From Takakia lepidozioides (lineage: Eukaryota; Streptophyta; Takakiopsida; Takakiales; Takakiaceae): DNA of 64,000 nt. Position numbers and translations under genes: made by a program. The notes beneath the pieces are model-generated. The model saw only the letters and a list, made by a program, of their open reading frames with translations, did not search any database and was not told the origin of the DNA. Below, piece after piece: positions 11,614 to 21,490 of the stretch; position 1 is the first letter of the stretch; every line of letters starts with the position of its first letter. The DNA lies in the NCBI GenBank assembly GCA_030704615.1, contig CM060732.1:80871171-80935170 (forward strand), given 5' to 3'.

Positions 11614-12342
11614 TGTCGCGACCCTTTGCCTTGAGGGTAGGGGGGTCGGGACACATGAGGGGCTGCCCCTGTGGTGGGGGCAGCGGCAGCGATAGGTATG
11701 GGGGGCTGAAGCACCCTTGAGTGCCCAAGGCACTCAGGGAAGTGAAAGCGCTCACTAGGTGGAGCCCCGCACACCGGGTTGCGGTGGGGGTGGCTCCACA
11801 AGGGGTGGTGGTAGCTTAGCGGGACTTAGTGGGGGTGGCATAGGACTCACCATAGGGGCGGAGACCTCGTGGTGGGAGTCGTGGGGAGTCTTGGGACTCA
11901 TCACGGTCCATAGGGGCCGTGGTGAGTGGGCAAAGACTCACCGCGACTCATCACCGGGAGTCGAGGGTTTTCGTGGTGGTTCGCCATAAAATGGCATGGC
12001 TGGTTGTGAAACCCCCGCGGACAGCTACAGAAGTATATATAAGGGGAGTAGTGACCCCAAGAACGGTGCAAGCCCGTTGGTGACCAAAAACTAGTGAGTA
12101 AGCGAGCGAGCCGGAAAGCGACCAAAGAGTGGGGAGCTGTTCCGGACTGCCATCTACCAAAGGGAATTCTCCTAGTCCCAAATAGGTGGAGGGTTTAGTG
12201 GGAAGCGAAGGGGGACCGTTATGTCCCGGTGAGCAGCCGAAGCTCCAAGTTGGCCCGGGCGGCCAGGTTGGGAGTCAGGCGCGCGCATCAAAGCGAGTAA
12301 CTATGACTTGAAGGGGAGCTTACCGAAGTGAGGTGCGCGACA
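11614..12342 (+). mobile_element. Solo LTR of an LTR retrotransposon, 729 bp
   Basis: The element starts TGTCGCGACC and ends GTGCGCGACA, giving the TG...CA ends and a perfect 7-bp terminal inverted repeat (TGTCGCG/CGCGACA) expected of an LTR. It is flanked by an exact 5-bp duplication, CTTAC (11609-11613 and 12343-12347). There is no second LTR, primer-binding site or gag-pol sequence nearby, so it is a solo LTR left by recombination between two LTRs. A TATA-like box lies in its 3' half. The orientation is inferred from that box. Gypsy or Copia membership cannot be decided from the LTR. Confidence 0.9.
12034..12042 (+). promoter_or_regulatory. TATA box of the solo LTR
   Basis: TATATATAA lies 300 bp before the LTR end, followed by the GC-richer, structured sequence expected of an LTR R-U5 region. 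This is the likely former promoter of the retrotransposon. Whether it is still active is unknown. Confidence 0.55.
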
Positions 12343-12347
12343 CTTAC

Positions 12348-13085
12348 AGTGTCAGGCATGCTTATATTATGGACACTATCATCTTCCACCTTCTGAAAGA
12401 CCATGTCTCCAGACCCTTGTTGTTAAGCTTGACCTAACTTCACTACTGGAAAACTTGCATTAAGCGAGTTGTCCAAGTGTGAGGTTGTGGTCTGTTGCAT
12501 GGGTTGGAGTTGTGAAATCGATGTGTATTGCTACCTGGAATATGTGTGGGTTTTAAGGTTACAGTTCAATGGTAGATTTTAATGATGTATTTGGGTTGAG
12601 TTGTTGCAGCACACCCACCAATGGATGCATGTCTTTGTTAACACAGTTCACTTTTAGCCTCATAGTTTTGTATACTAGCATATGAAGGGTTAACCCATGG
12701 AATCATCACTCTAGTGACCTCCTATGATACTTTATGCCTGCACCTGTGTTTGGAATGTGCCACCAGTTTGTATCTGTTAAATCCTCTATGCTATTAAAAA
12801 TGTGCTAAATGCTAAGTGTGTTGTCGTGGCCTTCTCTAGGGCTTTTGCAATTACCTTTCAGTAGAGATTACAGAAAGTCAACTTGGTCTTGGTTGTCAGT
12901 GATTTAGTCATTCAGTCGTCTCCAAGTGCTGTTCAGCTACTGAAGAGGGCTTTTCAAAAGAGAATGATCTAAGCAATCGAGTGGATATCAATGCTGTAGC
13001 AAGTAGAGTTAGTGACGTTGGTAAGCATCCACCACTTTTGGTTATTTTACTGTTTTTAGCTTTAGTTCACCATGAAGCTAATGAG
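12348..13085. other. No gene recognised
   Basis: Sequence between the solo LTR and the tandem array. No supported exon, repeat or RNA gene was seen. Confidence 0.4.
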
Positions 13086-13089
13086 CTTC

Positions 13090-14480
13090 CTCCTTTTCTT
13101 ATGGCATGTGGTGCAAGAGGTAAGGAGGACGAGTAAAGAGGGCCCACCTGCAACCAGGCCCCTTGGTCCATGGTAATCATTGATCATCATTCTTCTTCTT
13201 TTTTCTTTTTTTTTCCTGTTTTCTTTGATGATATACCAAGGGGCTGATAGCCCCTTGCTCCACTATGGTAGATTTTACATTGGAGGGAGCACAAGCAAAG
13301 AGGGGCCCGCCAACCAGCCCACATTACCCACTGGTAAGTATCTTCCCTTTCTTTAAAAATTTTTAATTCTTGATACAATTGGGGGTTGATAGGATAGCTC
13401 CTTTGGCTTCTGTTATAGCAGATTATGCATGAGAGGGAGGGAGCCCAAAGTAGGGAGGGACCTGCCAACCAGCCACCATTACCCGCTTGAACTCCCTTTC
13501 ATTGAGCTTTATTTTTTTAGTTGTTTAAATTTTTATTAAAAGAGGGGCTGATTAGCCCATTGCTCTTGTGCTACGGCTGATCGTGCATGGGAGGGAAATG
13601 AGGGCAAGTAGGAAGGCTGGCCAACCAGCCCCTCTTGCACCGCACATGTAAGCATCCATCTTCATTTTTTTTCCCCATAAAATTGGTATAGCAAGGGCTG
13701 ATTAGCCGTTGCTAATGCAGATCACACACAAGAAGGAAGTCCAGTGCAAGTAAAAAAACATGTCAACCAGCCCCTCTCATCTTGTAGTAAGCCCCCACCC
13801 TTTATCTTAGTTTTTAAATGTTATTCTTTCCAATGTGTGGTACAACAAAAGGCTGATTCGCCCTTCCTCATAGTGATATGTTGCACTTGGGAAGGGAGCA
13901 GAAATAAGAGGTCTCTTGACCCGCCAACCAGCCCCCATTACCTGCGTGTACTTCCCCTTCATTGTTCTTTATTTTCTTAATTATCTTAAGTTTGTGATAT
14001 AAGAGGAGCTGATTAGCCCCTTGCTCTTTTGCTATTGTAGATCGTGCATGGGAGGGAAAGAGGGCAAGTAGGGAGGCATTCCAACCAGCCCCCGTTCCAC
14101 CACACATGTAAGCATGCCCCTAATTCAATGTTGCATATTTTTTTTTTCCCATAAAATTGGCATAGCAAGGGGCTGATCAGCCCCCTACTCTGTTGCTATG
14201 TAGATCACACACAAGAAGGAGGAGTGCGAGTTTAGAGCCCGCTAACCAGCCCCCTCATCCTATGGTAAGCCCCCACCCTTTAATAGCTTAGTTTTTTATT
14301 TTATTTTTTCCAATGTGTGGTACATCAGAGGGATGATTTGTTCCTCCTCTCATAGTGAAAGTTTGAACTCGGAAAGGGGAGCACAAATATCAAGAAGGCT
14401 TGACAGCCAGCCCCTACCTCTTGTGGACAATCACCCCACTTTAAAAGCTTCATAATTTTTAGTTATAACTCTTCATGTTG
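13090..14480. repeat. Tandem array of about 155-bp units with 3-unit higher order
   Basis: At least nine degenerate units are marked by a CCAACCAGCCCC motif at 13314, 13469, 13625, 13767, 13928, 14085, 14246 and 14407, with spacings of 142-161 bp. Most units also carry a short foldback, GGGGCTGATTAGCCCC, and a GGGAGGGA-type stretch. Every third unit is most alike: 13625 and 14085 share CACATGTAAGCAT, and 13767 and 14246 share GTAAGCCCCCACCCTTTA. The higher-order period is about 460-480 bp. The array lies directly upstream of the hAT transposase relic. Confidence 0.8.
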
Positions 14481-14869
14481 TGATACAACAAGGACTGATT
14501 TATTTATATGTGGTGGGGGCATTGCAGATCATCTCCCAAGGCATGAAGTAGCCAAGCCGACCACTGAAGCATAAGACTGGTCCACCCCCAACTTGCTAGG
14601 TAATTTTTGTAATTTGAAAATGTAAATGTACATGTACTAGATAAAAAAAATAATGTAGATCTAAATGTAGGCCATGTATGTAACATTCAGCTCAATATGA
14701 CATAATAAATTGAGCAGTGCGGTGTCTCTCCCCACACTTTCGTTTTGGCCAGCCATATACCATCCCAAACTTTTGTAAATATATGAGTTTTGCACAATTA
14801 TTAAATGCCTTTTGGATTCTTTGTTTGCATTGTTTTTACACAGGAGTTGTTCCACAAGCTTTTTATGTC

Positions 14870-17178
14870 ATGGAGCCCAATATTTTCGATGAACTAGAAA
14901 GGGAAGTTGTTCCTGACAGCAATGTTGATAATGAGAGAGCTTTGGTGGAGTGCCATGTTGCGGAGGATGCTCATCATGAAGCCTCATTTACATCAGCTCA
15001 TCAAGCCTCGGCTGCAATGTCATCTTCCACAGTTTCGCCATCACACACGGTGTTGGATGTGGAGGCGCAGCTCCTAGTACTTGAAAAACAACGGGATTTT
15101 TGGAAGCCCCACAATCGCACTGCTTCGACATGGGCATTCTATGCAACAAAAGACTCTGCTCCAGTGGACATAACAAATCCACAACAAATGAGGTGTGTTC
15201 TATGTCATCCTGTTGGTGTCACTCCTGCAAGCAAGAAGGGCATTGTGACCTATAATAAAACCAATGGTATCTCTGCCCTTCAAAAGCATGTGGATCAAGA
15301 ACATGACATTGTTTTGCGTAGGTGGATTGAGAGGGAAAATGAAGGACCTGAGAAGGCCCATAGGCCAGCAAAAAAGAGACCCGGCCCCACTCCTGGAAAC
15401 ATAGCTTCTTTTTTTGGGAGCTCCACTCCATACAACCAAAATGATGATCAACAGAAGCAGTTCAATGAGGATTTAGTCTTATTCATTGCAAAGGAGTTGG
15501 TTCCACTGTCTTTGGTAGAATCCCTTTGGCTAAGAAGGATGGTGTTGAGACAAAATCCTCGGATTGTTTTCCCTTCTCGACGGACATTTGTGAATGAGGC
15601 CATTCCAATCTTGGCAGAGAAGACGAAAGAGCGCTACATGTCCCCATCTCTTCAGAGTTGTGCTACTTGCTCCGTGAGTTTTGATTTGTGGATGTCAAGA
15701 GGGGGAACTGACACTTTTGTCATCATAGCGCACTCTTGGCATGTTTGAGACACCTGACACATCTGGGGCTGCCATGGCACATCAAGTCAACAATCTTCTT
15801 GTGAAGTATGGCCTCAATACTCGCATTATTGCTTACGTCAAAGATGAGAGAGGTAACTTGGCCACTTTGATGCTTTGAATTCGGTGGTCTCATGTGCGTG
15901 TTTGGGGTTGGATTCTCCATTTGTGGGTAGCTGTTTTGGGCATGCAATGTCCAAGTGTTGCCAGTATGCAACAAATGATGCAAAAGTATGCGCAGATATG
16001 AGATCGGTTTCTATAAAAAATGCCCAATCAGAGTTGCAAAAAACCATTACTTGGACCAAAAAAAGTGGCAAAGGGAGACAAGAATGGGCAAAGGCATGTG
16101 TGGACAGCGGCATTCATCCCCGCAAACTGAAGACTCCGGTGAAGACACGGTTTGCTTCCAATGTGATCCTCTTCCAAGAGACTTTGGAGTTTAGGCAAGC
16201 CATAATCACTTGTTACTCTAGGCAAACCTCATTGGAACTGCAGTCTCGCATACCAAGTCCACAAGTGTGGGCCATTGCCCAATCAATTCTACAGTTCTAG
16301 GGCCTGTGGTTCATGAGTGCATTATGAATCAATCTGGGGGATTTTGGTTGTTGTCCGATGCTCTTAATGCAGCCATTGCCACAACAATTCGCATGCGAGG
16401 AAGTAGTGCTGGGGGGGCTGCAACTGTGGATCATTGCATGGGGGATTTCTCAACAGAGTTGACATTGTTGGAATGGCGGATGGCTCGAGAGGTGGTATAT
16501 GTCTTGGAACCATTTCTTTCTTTTTTGGAAGGGTTTCAATCGCGCAAAGCTCACAATATGCTCGCGCTTATGCTTGACCCACGTTACAAGGGGTTGTCAT
16601 TGGTATCACAATATGTGGGCAAAGAGCGTGCTTTGCATATTGTGTTCCAATATGATAGTATGGTGTTAGAGCCTCTTTTGGTAAAGTGTTTCAAGGTCTT
16701 ACATCCGGATACTCCGGCCCAATCACAGCCCACTTCTACAATGGACGAGATGTCCTTATTTGGTGTGCATGACCACAATGAAGACATGACATTGACAGTG
16801 GTGAGAGAACAACTATCACATTTCAGAAGGACGAAGATAAATGAGGGTGAGTGCGTGGCTCCTTTGAAATGGTGGAAAGAACACAAGTCTCTCTTTCCGT
16901 ATGTGGGATTTTTGGCACGGCTAATTTTGGGCATAGTTGGATCTCAGATTGAAGCTGAGAGGGTTTTTAGTATTGCAGGTGTCATAACAAACTTGAGACG
17001 GTGCAGGTTAAATATTGAAAACCTTGATATGCTTGTGAGTGTAGTCAAGAATTGGCCAAATGATGCTAGAGTTGGTTGCTTTAGTACTTCCATGAAAGAG
17101 TTTTTGGATAGGGAAGAAGTCCTCTTAGATGAGAATGAGGACTTGATTGCAGAGGCAAACCTCTTTGAGGTAGACTGA
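14870..17178 (+). pseudogene. hAT-family transposase (BED zinc finger), frameshifted
   Basis: From ATG 14870 the protein has a BED-type zinc finger at about residues 105-145 (CVLC ... KHVDQEH, i.e. C-x2-C and H-x4-H), then a linker and the start of the RNase H-like catalytic core (SFDLWMSRGGTDTF). Homology continues in other frames: a segment with KDERGNLA, then ALNSVVSC...GSCFGHAMSKC, then a last open frame from about 16270. That last part carries the hAT dimerisation region, with KWWKEHKSLFPYVGFLARL, SQIEAERVFS and RRCRLNIENLD. Frame changes near 15740, 15868 and 16280 make it inactive. TTTTTACACAG just upstream of the start may be an intron end. Confidence 0.88.
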
Positions 17179-17699
17179 TTTGTCTTAGAGACAAATTATT
17201 GTTCAACATATTACACTATACTCCTTTGATTGGAGTTTGTTTATTTGTCATTTTTATTGAAAATTTCAGTGACATCCCGTGTACTTAGTTTGTTATATGC
17301 TATATTGACAAAGCATCATCCAAAAAACACAAATTTATGTAGTTTTTTTTAGTTGTGCTTTTGCTGCACCATAAAAGATAACCATAGAATTACACATGTT
17401 TAATTTGTTTTGTATTTTGAATTAAGATCCTTATGTAGTTAGTTTGTTTTAGTTGTTCTTTGCTACACCGTACGACAACTTATAAAATCTATGGTTTTCC
17501 GTTTTTAATGGAGACCATGCATATATAACTAGTTATATATACCATAAAAGACAATCACAAAAAACATATAAGTTTATTTACTTCTGTTTTACTAATAAAT
17601 TCCCTGGTTTTAGTTGAAAATTCTCAGTACGACCAATCAGATCAGTTCATCTAATTTTCCAGAAGAATAAAAAATTAAAATAATTTAATATATTTAAAA
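17179..17699. other. AT-rich 3' flank of the hAT transposase relic
   Basis: No coding sequence was found. It contains repeated phrases such as ACCATAAAAGA(T/C)AA and TTAGTTTGTTTTAGTTG or TTAGTTTGTTATA, suggesting internal duplication within the element. Confidence 0.4.
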
Positions 17700-17910
17700 A
17701 AAAGAACCGAAACCTAACCGGAACCGGTGTTTTTTTTCCAGCAACTAACCGGTAACCGGAACCGCCCCCATGTTAAAAAGTCGGAACCTGAACCGGTCCG
17801 GAACCGCCTTAATAAAAAATAACCGGATCCGGATCCGGAACCGTCTCTTCAAAAATTTGTGGAACCGGAACCGAAGGTTCCTTCACAAAGGCAAGAACCG
17901 CCCAACACTG
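17700..17910. repeat. Right GGAACC/GGATCC cluster of the hAT-like element
   Basis: A run of AACCGGAACC, CCGGATCCGGATCCGG and related units, ending in GAACCGCCCAACACTG. This matches the cluster at 9656-9869 in motif content and probably represents the transposase-binding end. The following 8 bases, GTCATAAC, are a candidate target-site copy, but no partner was found at the left. Confidence 0.6.
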
Positions 17911-18028
17911 GTCATAACCAACTTTCTTATTAAGTGACGGTGAATCCCACTGCAAGAATATTTATTTGGAATTATTAGAGGGAAAATAATTAAAACCCCC
18001 GGACCAACCACTAGGCACATACACTAAT

Positions 18029-18428
18029 GAGTAATCAGTGAAAAGAGAACCAAGTCCCCTCACAAGTGAGTAATCGGTGAAAAGAGAGCCAAGTCCCCTC
18101 CGTGAGGGCAAACAATCGAGTAATGAACCACGACTGGGCTAAGCCCTAAGGGAAACGCGGCAGACCTTTAAGTCCAGAAAACCTTCATGAAACCAAAACA
18201 ACCAAGACCCCTCAATGAGGGCAAACAATCGAGGACTGAACCAAGACTGGGCTAAGTCCTGAGGGGAACGCGGCAGACCTTTAAGTTCAGAAAACCTTCA
18301 TGAAACCAAAACAACCAAGACCCCTCAGTGAGGGCAAACAACCGAGGAATGAACCAAGACTGGGCTAAGTCCTAAGGGGAACGCGGCAGACCTTTAAGTT
18401 CAGAAAACCTTCATGAAACCAAAACAAG
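18029..18428. repeat. 113-bp tandem repeat, about 3 copies
   Basis: The phrase CTTCATGAAACCAAAACAA recurs at 18183, 18296 and 18409, exactly 113 bp apart. Units share CCCCTCANTGAGGGCAAACAA, GGGCTAAG and GCGGCAGACCTTTAAGT. At the left a shorter unit of about 37 bp (GAGTAATC...GAAAAGAGA...CCAAGTCCCCT) is repeated twice. Non-coding, and possibly the edge of another element. Confidence 0.85.
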
Positions 18429-18435
18429 ACTATGA

Positions 18436-21400
18436 GTGCGTAAAGTACTACAGCTGACTTGTGACGAGGACACTAATCACGATAGAAAGTTGAGCCTGGA
18501 CCTTGGAGGATTGCTTGACGTGTCTCCAGTTTATTTCCCTGTCAAACTGAGGGGAGGCGGTGGATGGGCGCACGCAAGGCTTGTTTTAGACCTCCGCATC
18601 CTTTCTTTTTCGCAGGAATATCAAAACCTTAATTCCTTCTAGCCTGTAGAACAATCCACAATGCTCAAGTTAGATCCATTCTCCAATCTAGGAATTCTAA
18701 AGAAAGGCTAACAGCTAATTATAGAGCAAACCGAGTGGGCAAATCTAGTGAATGAGAGTCTCCATTGATCAAAAATTCCAAAGTAGACCTGTAGCGAATG
18801 TGTGCCACGCCAGGTTATCATGCTAGGACATCATCCAGGGCAATGGAATCAAGTAATGTGGCCAGGTTGCAGTTTACTAGTTAAGAGACATGCTCAACAA
18901 TGTCGTAGAGTTCATAAGATGGGTACCGTAGTGATTGTAAGTGAAAGTACATGCTGTTCACGATGGGAAGATCATCTCTATAGAACTTGGAGCATGCTGG
19001 GCTGTAGCAAATAGAGGACATTTTGGGGGTTACAGAGGCTCGTTTGTGCCACAGAAATTTGCACCCGGACTCTTGCATAATATATGAATTCGGAGCTCAG
19101 AGAGGGGGTTGTTGCCAGGACGGCCTGAGCATACATAGCCAACTTATTTTTCACTCGAACAGGGTTTACGGTGGTGCACAGTGCATGCCGTGGAGCGGGA
19201 GATTTTTGTAGGAGTTGTTGATTGTCAAACCCTCACAACAGGTCTTCTGCAGCAACCGACAGAGTCGTCTGCGACCCCTTCCAACCAATTAGAAGGTCGA
19301 CATGTTGGCCACTCAAGTGATACATGCAGTAAGTGTCCCATCAATGTGAGGCAACTATATATGAAGTCCTGGGCACCACACTTTAGAGGCTAGTATGCAC
19401 AAAATATTCTTTCAGCCTCGGAAGTGTTTTCTTAACTCAATGTTCATAGTATCTGATTTAAAGAAGGCCTTCTGAATTGCAGAACAATCCAAATCATCCC
19501 TAGGCAATTCAATGAGAAGCTGTTTGCAATGTTAACATGCTACGCATCGACCTTCTAGCTCTATCTAGATAGATCCTTGTTTCGTACTGAATGTCAGGTT
19601 GGACGATAAATTGGATAATTAGCCACAAAGAAAGGTAACGAGGTAGCAAAATCATGGGCACCACATTGAGTCTGCAATTTGCAGGTCTGGACATGATCCT
19701 GCATAGTCTGTAGTTGGATCTTTGGGGATCTTTAACGACTTGCTTCTCCGGAGTAGACTTGCAACCTTTTTATCTCCCCAGGGAAGATTGACTCCAGAAC
19801 GCGGGCGTATGATGTGCAGAACAGATTGTGATCACAATCTCATGATCTTGTTCAAATGAAATACCTCACTACATGTATGCACTTTGAGTCAAGATTGCAC
19901 TCTGACCTGATCTTCTCTGACAGACTGATGATGCCAGAGCTGCGTGCATATATTCTTGAAAGGTGAAGTCGATAGCTCCAGCAGCATTCATATACCGAGA
20001 GTTTTGGCCTCAAAGCGCAAGGCCTGGTTCGCAGGAGGGGCATACGATATCCCCTGCAGACATCTTTCAAAGGGAGAGAGAGAGCGTGGGAACCATAACA
20101 GTAGCCATCACCACGCTCTTTGCACTGCAGTGGTCCCTATTCGTGGCCTTGGAACTCCTCGCTCACGCAAATTGTAATTTAATCATTGTCTGTAGCCGGA
20201 GATGGCTACCTAGGTTAAAGCCTCTCTTTGTGAGGCCGCACTTTAGCATCCTACTATATGTAAATTATGGTTTCTAGCACAGATCTTCAGTGCGTAAGGA
20301 TCTTGTGCTCGCACTTCAAGAAATGCGTCCTACACGCCCCCATCGCGTACGAATCTCGTACAAACCAGCGATTGTAGCCCGAATCAAAGGCGGGGCCCAC
20401 ACTCTTCTCGTTTCCTCTGAGAGCACGGGCGTTCTACATTGCTTGACTTGACTCCTGACAATCTATCCTATCCCTGCGTAACGTGCTGGCCCCGATCCGC
20501 ATGGGAGGATTGTAAGGCAGGAGAGTCGAGGGTCAAGACAAAAGCATGCGTGGATTCTCGGTGGAAGGCAGTGTAGAGGTTGTGAGAGATACATAGCGGA
20601 ATACGACAGAAAATAGCAATTGCTATCTTAGGCACTTATCCTGAAGGGAAGGATATGTACGAGTAGAAAGACGCCACCTGGGAAGGAAAGCGATGGAAGC
20701 CTTTCTTTCTTGTATATCGCTTTCATTGTTTCTCAGGAGTTGTCAGATTAGACTGCGGAATCATTGTGTTGGCGAATTCACTTGCGAGAGCTAATGGCAA
20801 GCTCTGCTACTCTGTCTCCCCTGTATTTTATTTTGTTCCTACAAGAAAATTTCACTCTACAGTGTCTTCGCTGCTCTTTTCTCGTTTTGCACCCGCCTGC
20901 ACAACTGTTTGCTTGTAAAGCTGTATGTTCTCGAGATCCCCTGTTGTGTTTTACCAAGTATGAATCTCCTGATGACACATTCCTGTGACAGTGGGCCCGG
21001 GCCACTTTTACTGACAAGGTTTTCTCTGTTTTGGTATCGGATTCTTGTTCTAGGCCTTGTTTGGTGCCATTGCTTGTTTCTGATGCTGGAGATTTAATAA
21101 TTGTGGAATACGCTCTGACGCCAATGCTTCGTTCTCTTCGTCTTTGTTCCAAACTTTCACGTGTACACTCGCACTCTGCAGCTATCCTTGCTGTCTTATT
21201 CGGTTGCTTCTCAAAGGATTTGTGAGTGCGTTCGTGTGTAATAACTCGTTGCAATCTTTCTGTCTCTTTCTGTGTGCAGTCATAGTGTGTTTTACATCCT
21301 TCTAAGTTCTTTCCGGCCTCGATATATCTGTGCTGTATTTCTGTGTGTTTGGTGTGATCTATCCTCCCTTTCGTGGTATAATAGTGTCTGTTGTAATTCG

Positions 21401-21490
21401 GTAGCTCTTGGTCTCATGGTAAATTACACGGTGGATTGCAGGTTGGATGGTGAAAGCACAGGGTTGTTCTTCTTCGCCGTCTGAGGCAAA
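18436..21490. other. About 3 kb without a recognised gene
   Basis: Both strands carry only short open frames without recognisable motifs. The stretch from about 20300 is the likely promoter and 5' leader of the deformylase gene starting at 21491. A pyrimidine-rich run ending GATTGCAG at 21440 could be a 5' leader intron end. No tRNA or rRNA was recognised. Confidence 0.4.

Larger units (their letters stand above)
9656..17910 (+). mobile_element. Candidate composite hAT-family element, about 8.25 kb
   Basis: Two GGAACC/GGTTCC clusters bracket a hAT transposase relic, a superoxide dismutase gene fragment, a solo LTR and a higher-order tandem array. The right end reads GAACCGCCCAACACTG, whose complement CAGTGTTGGGCGGTTC looks like a hAT-type terminal inverted repeat. 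A matching left terminus and an 8-bp target duplication were not found, so the two clusters could belong to two different insertions. The unit is an inference from symmetry. Confidence 0.4.

Noticed and set aside
11614-12342. rDNA or organelle DNA insertion, suggested by the GC-rich structured sequence
   Set aside because: The TG/CA ends, terminal inverted repeat and CTTAC duplication identify it as a solo LTR.
13090-14480. CRISPR-like array
   Set aside because: Units are about 155 bp, degenerate and without short identical repeats separated by unique spacers; this is a eukaryotic tandem array.
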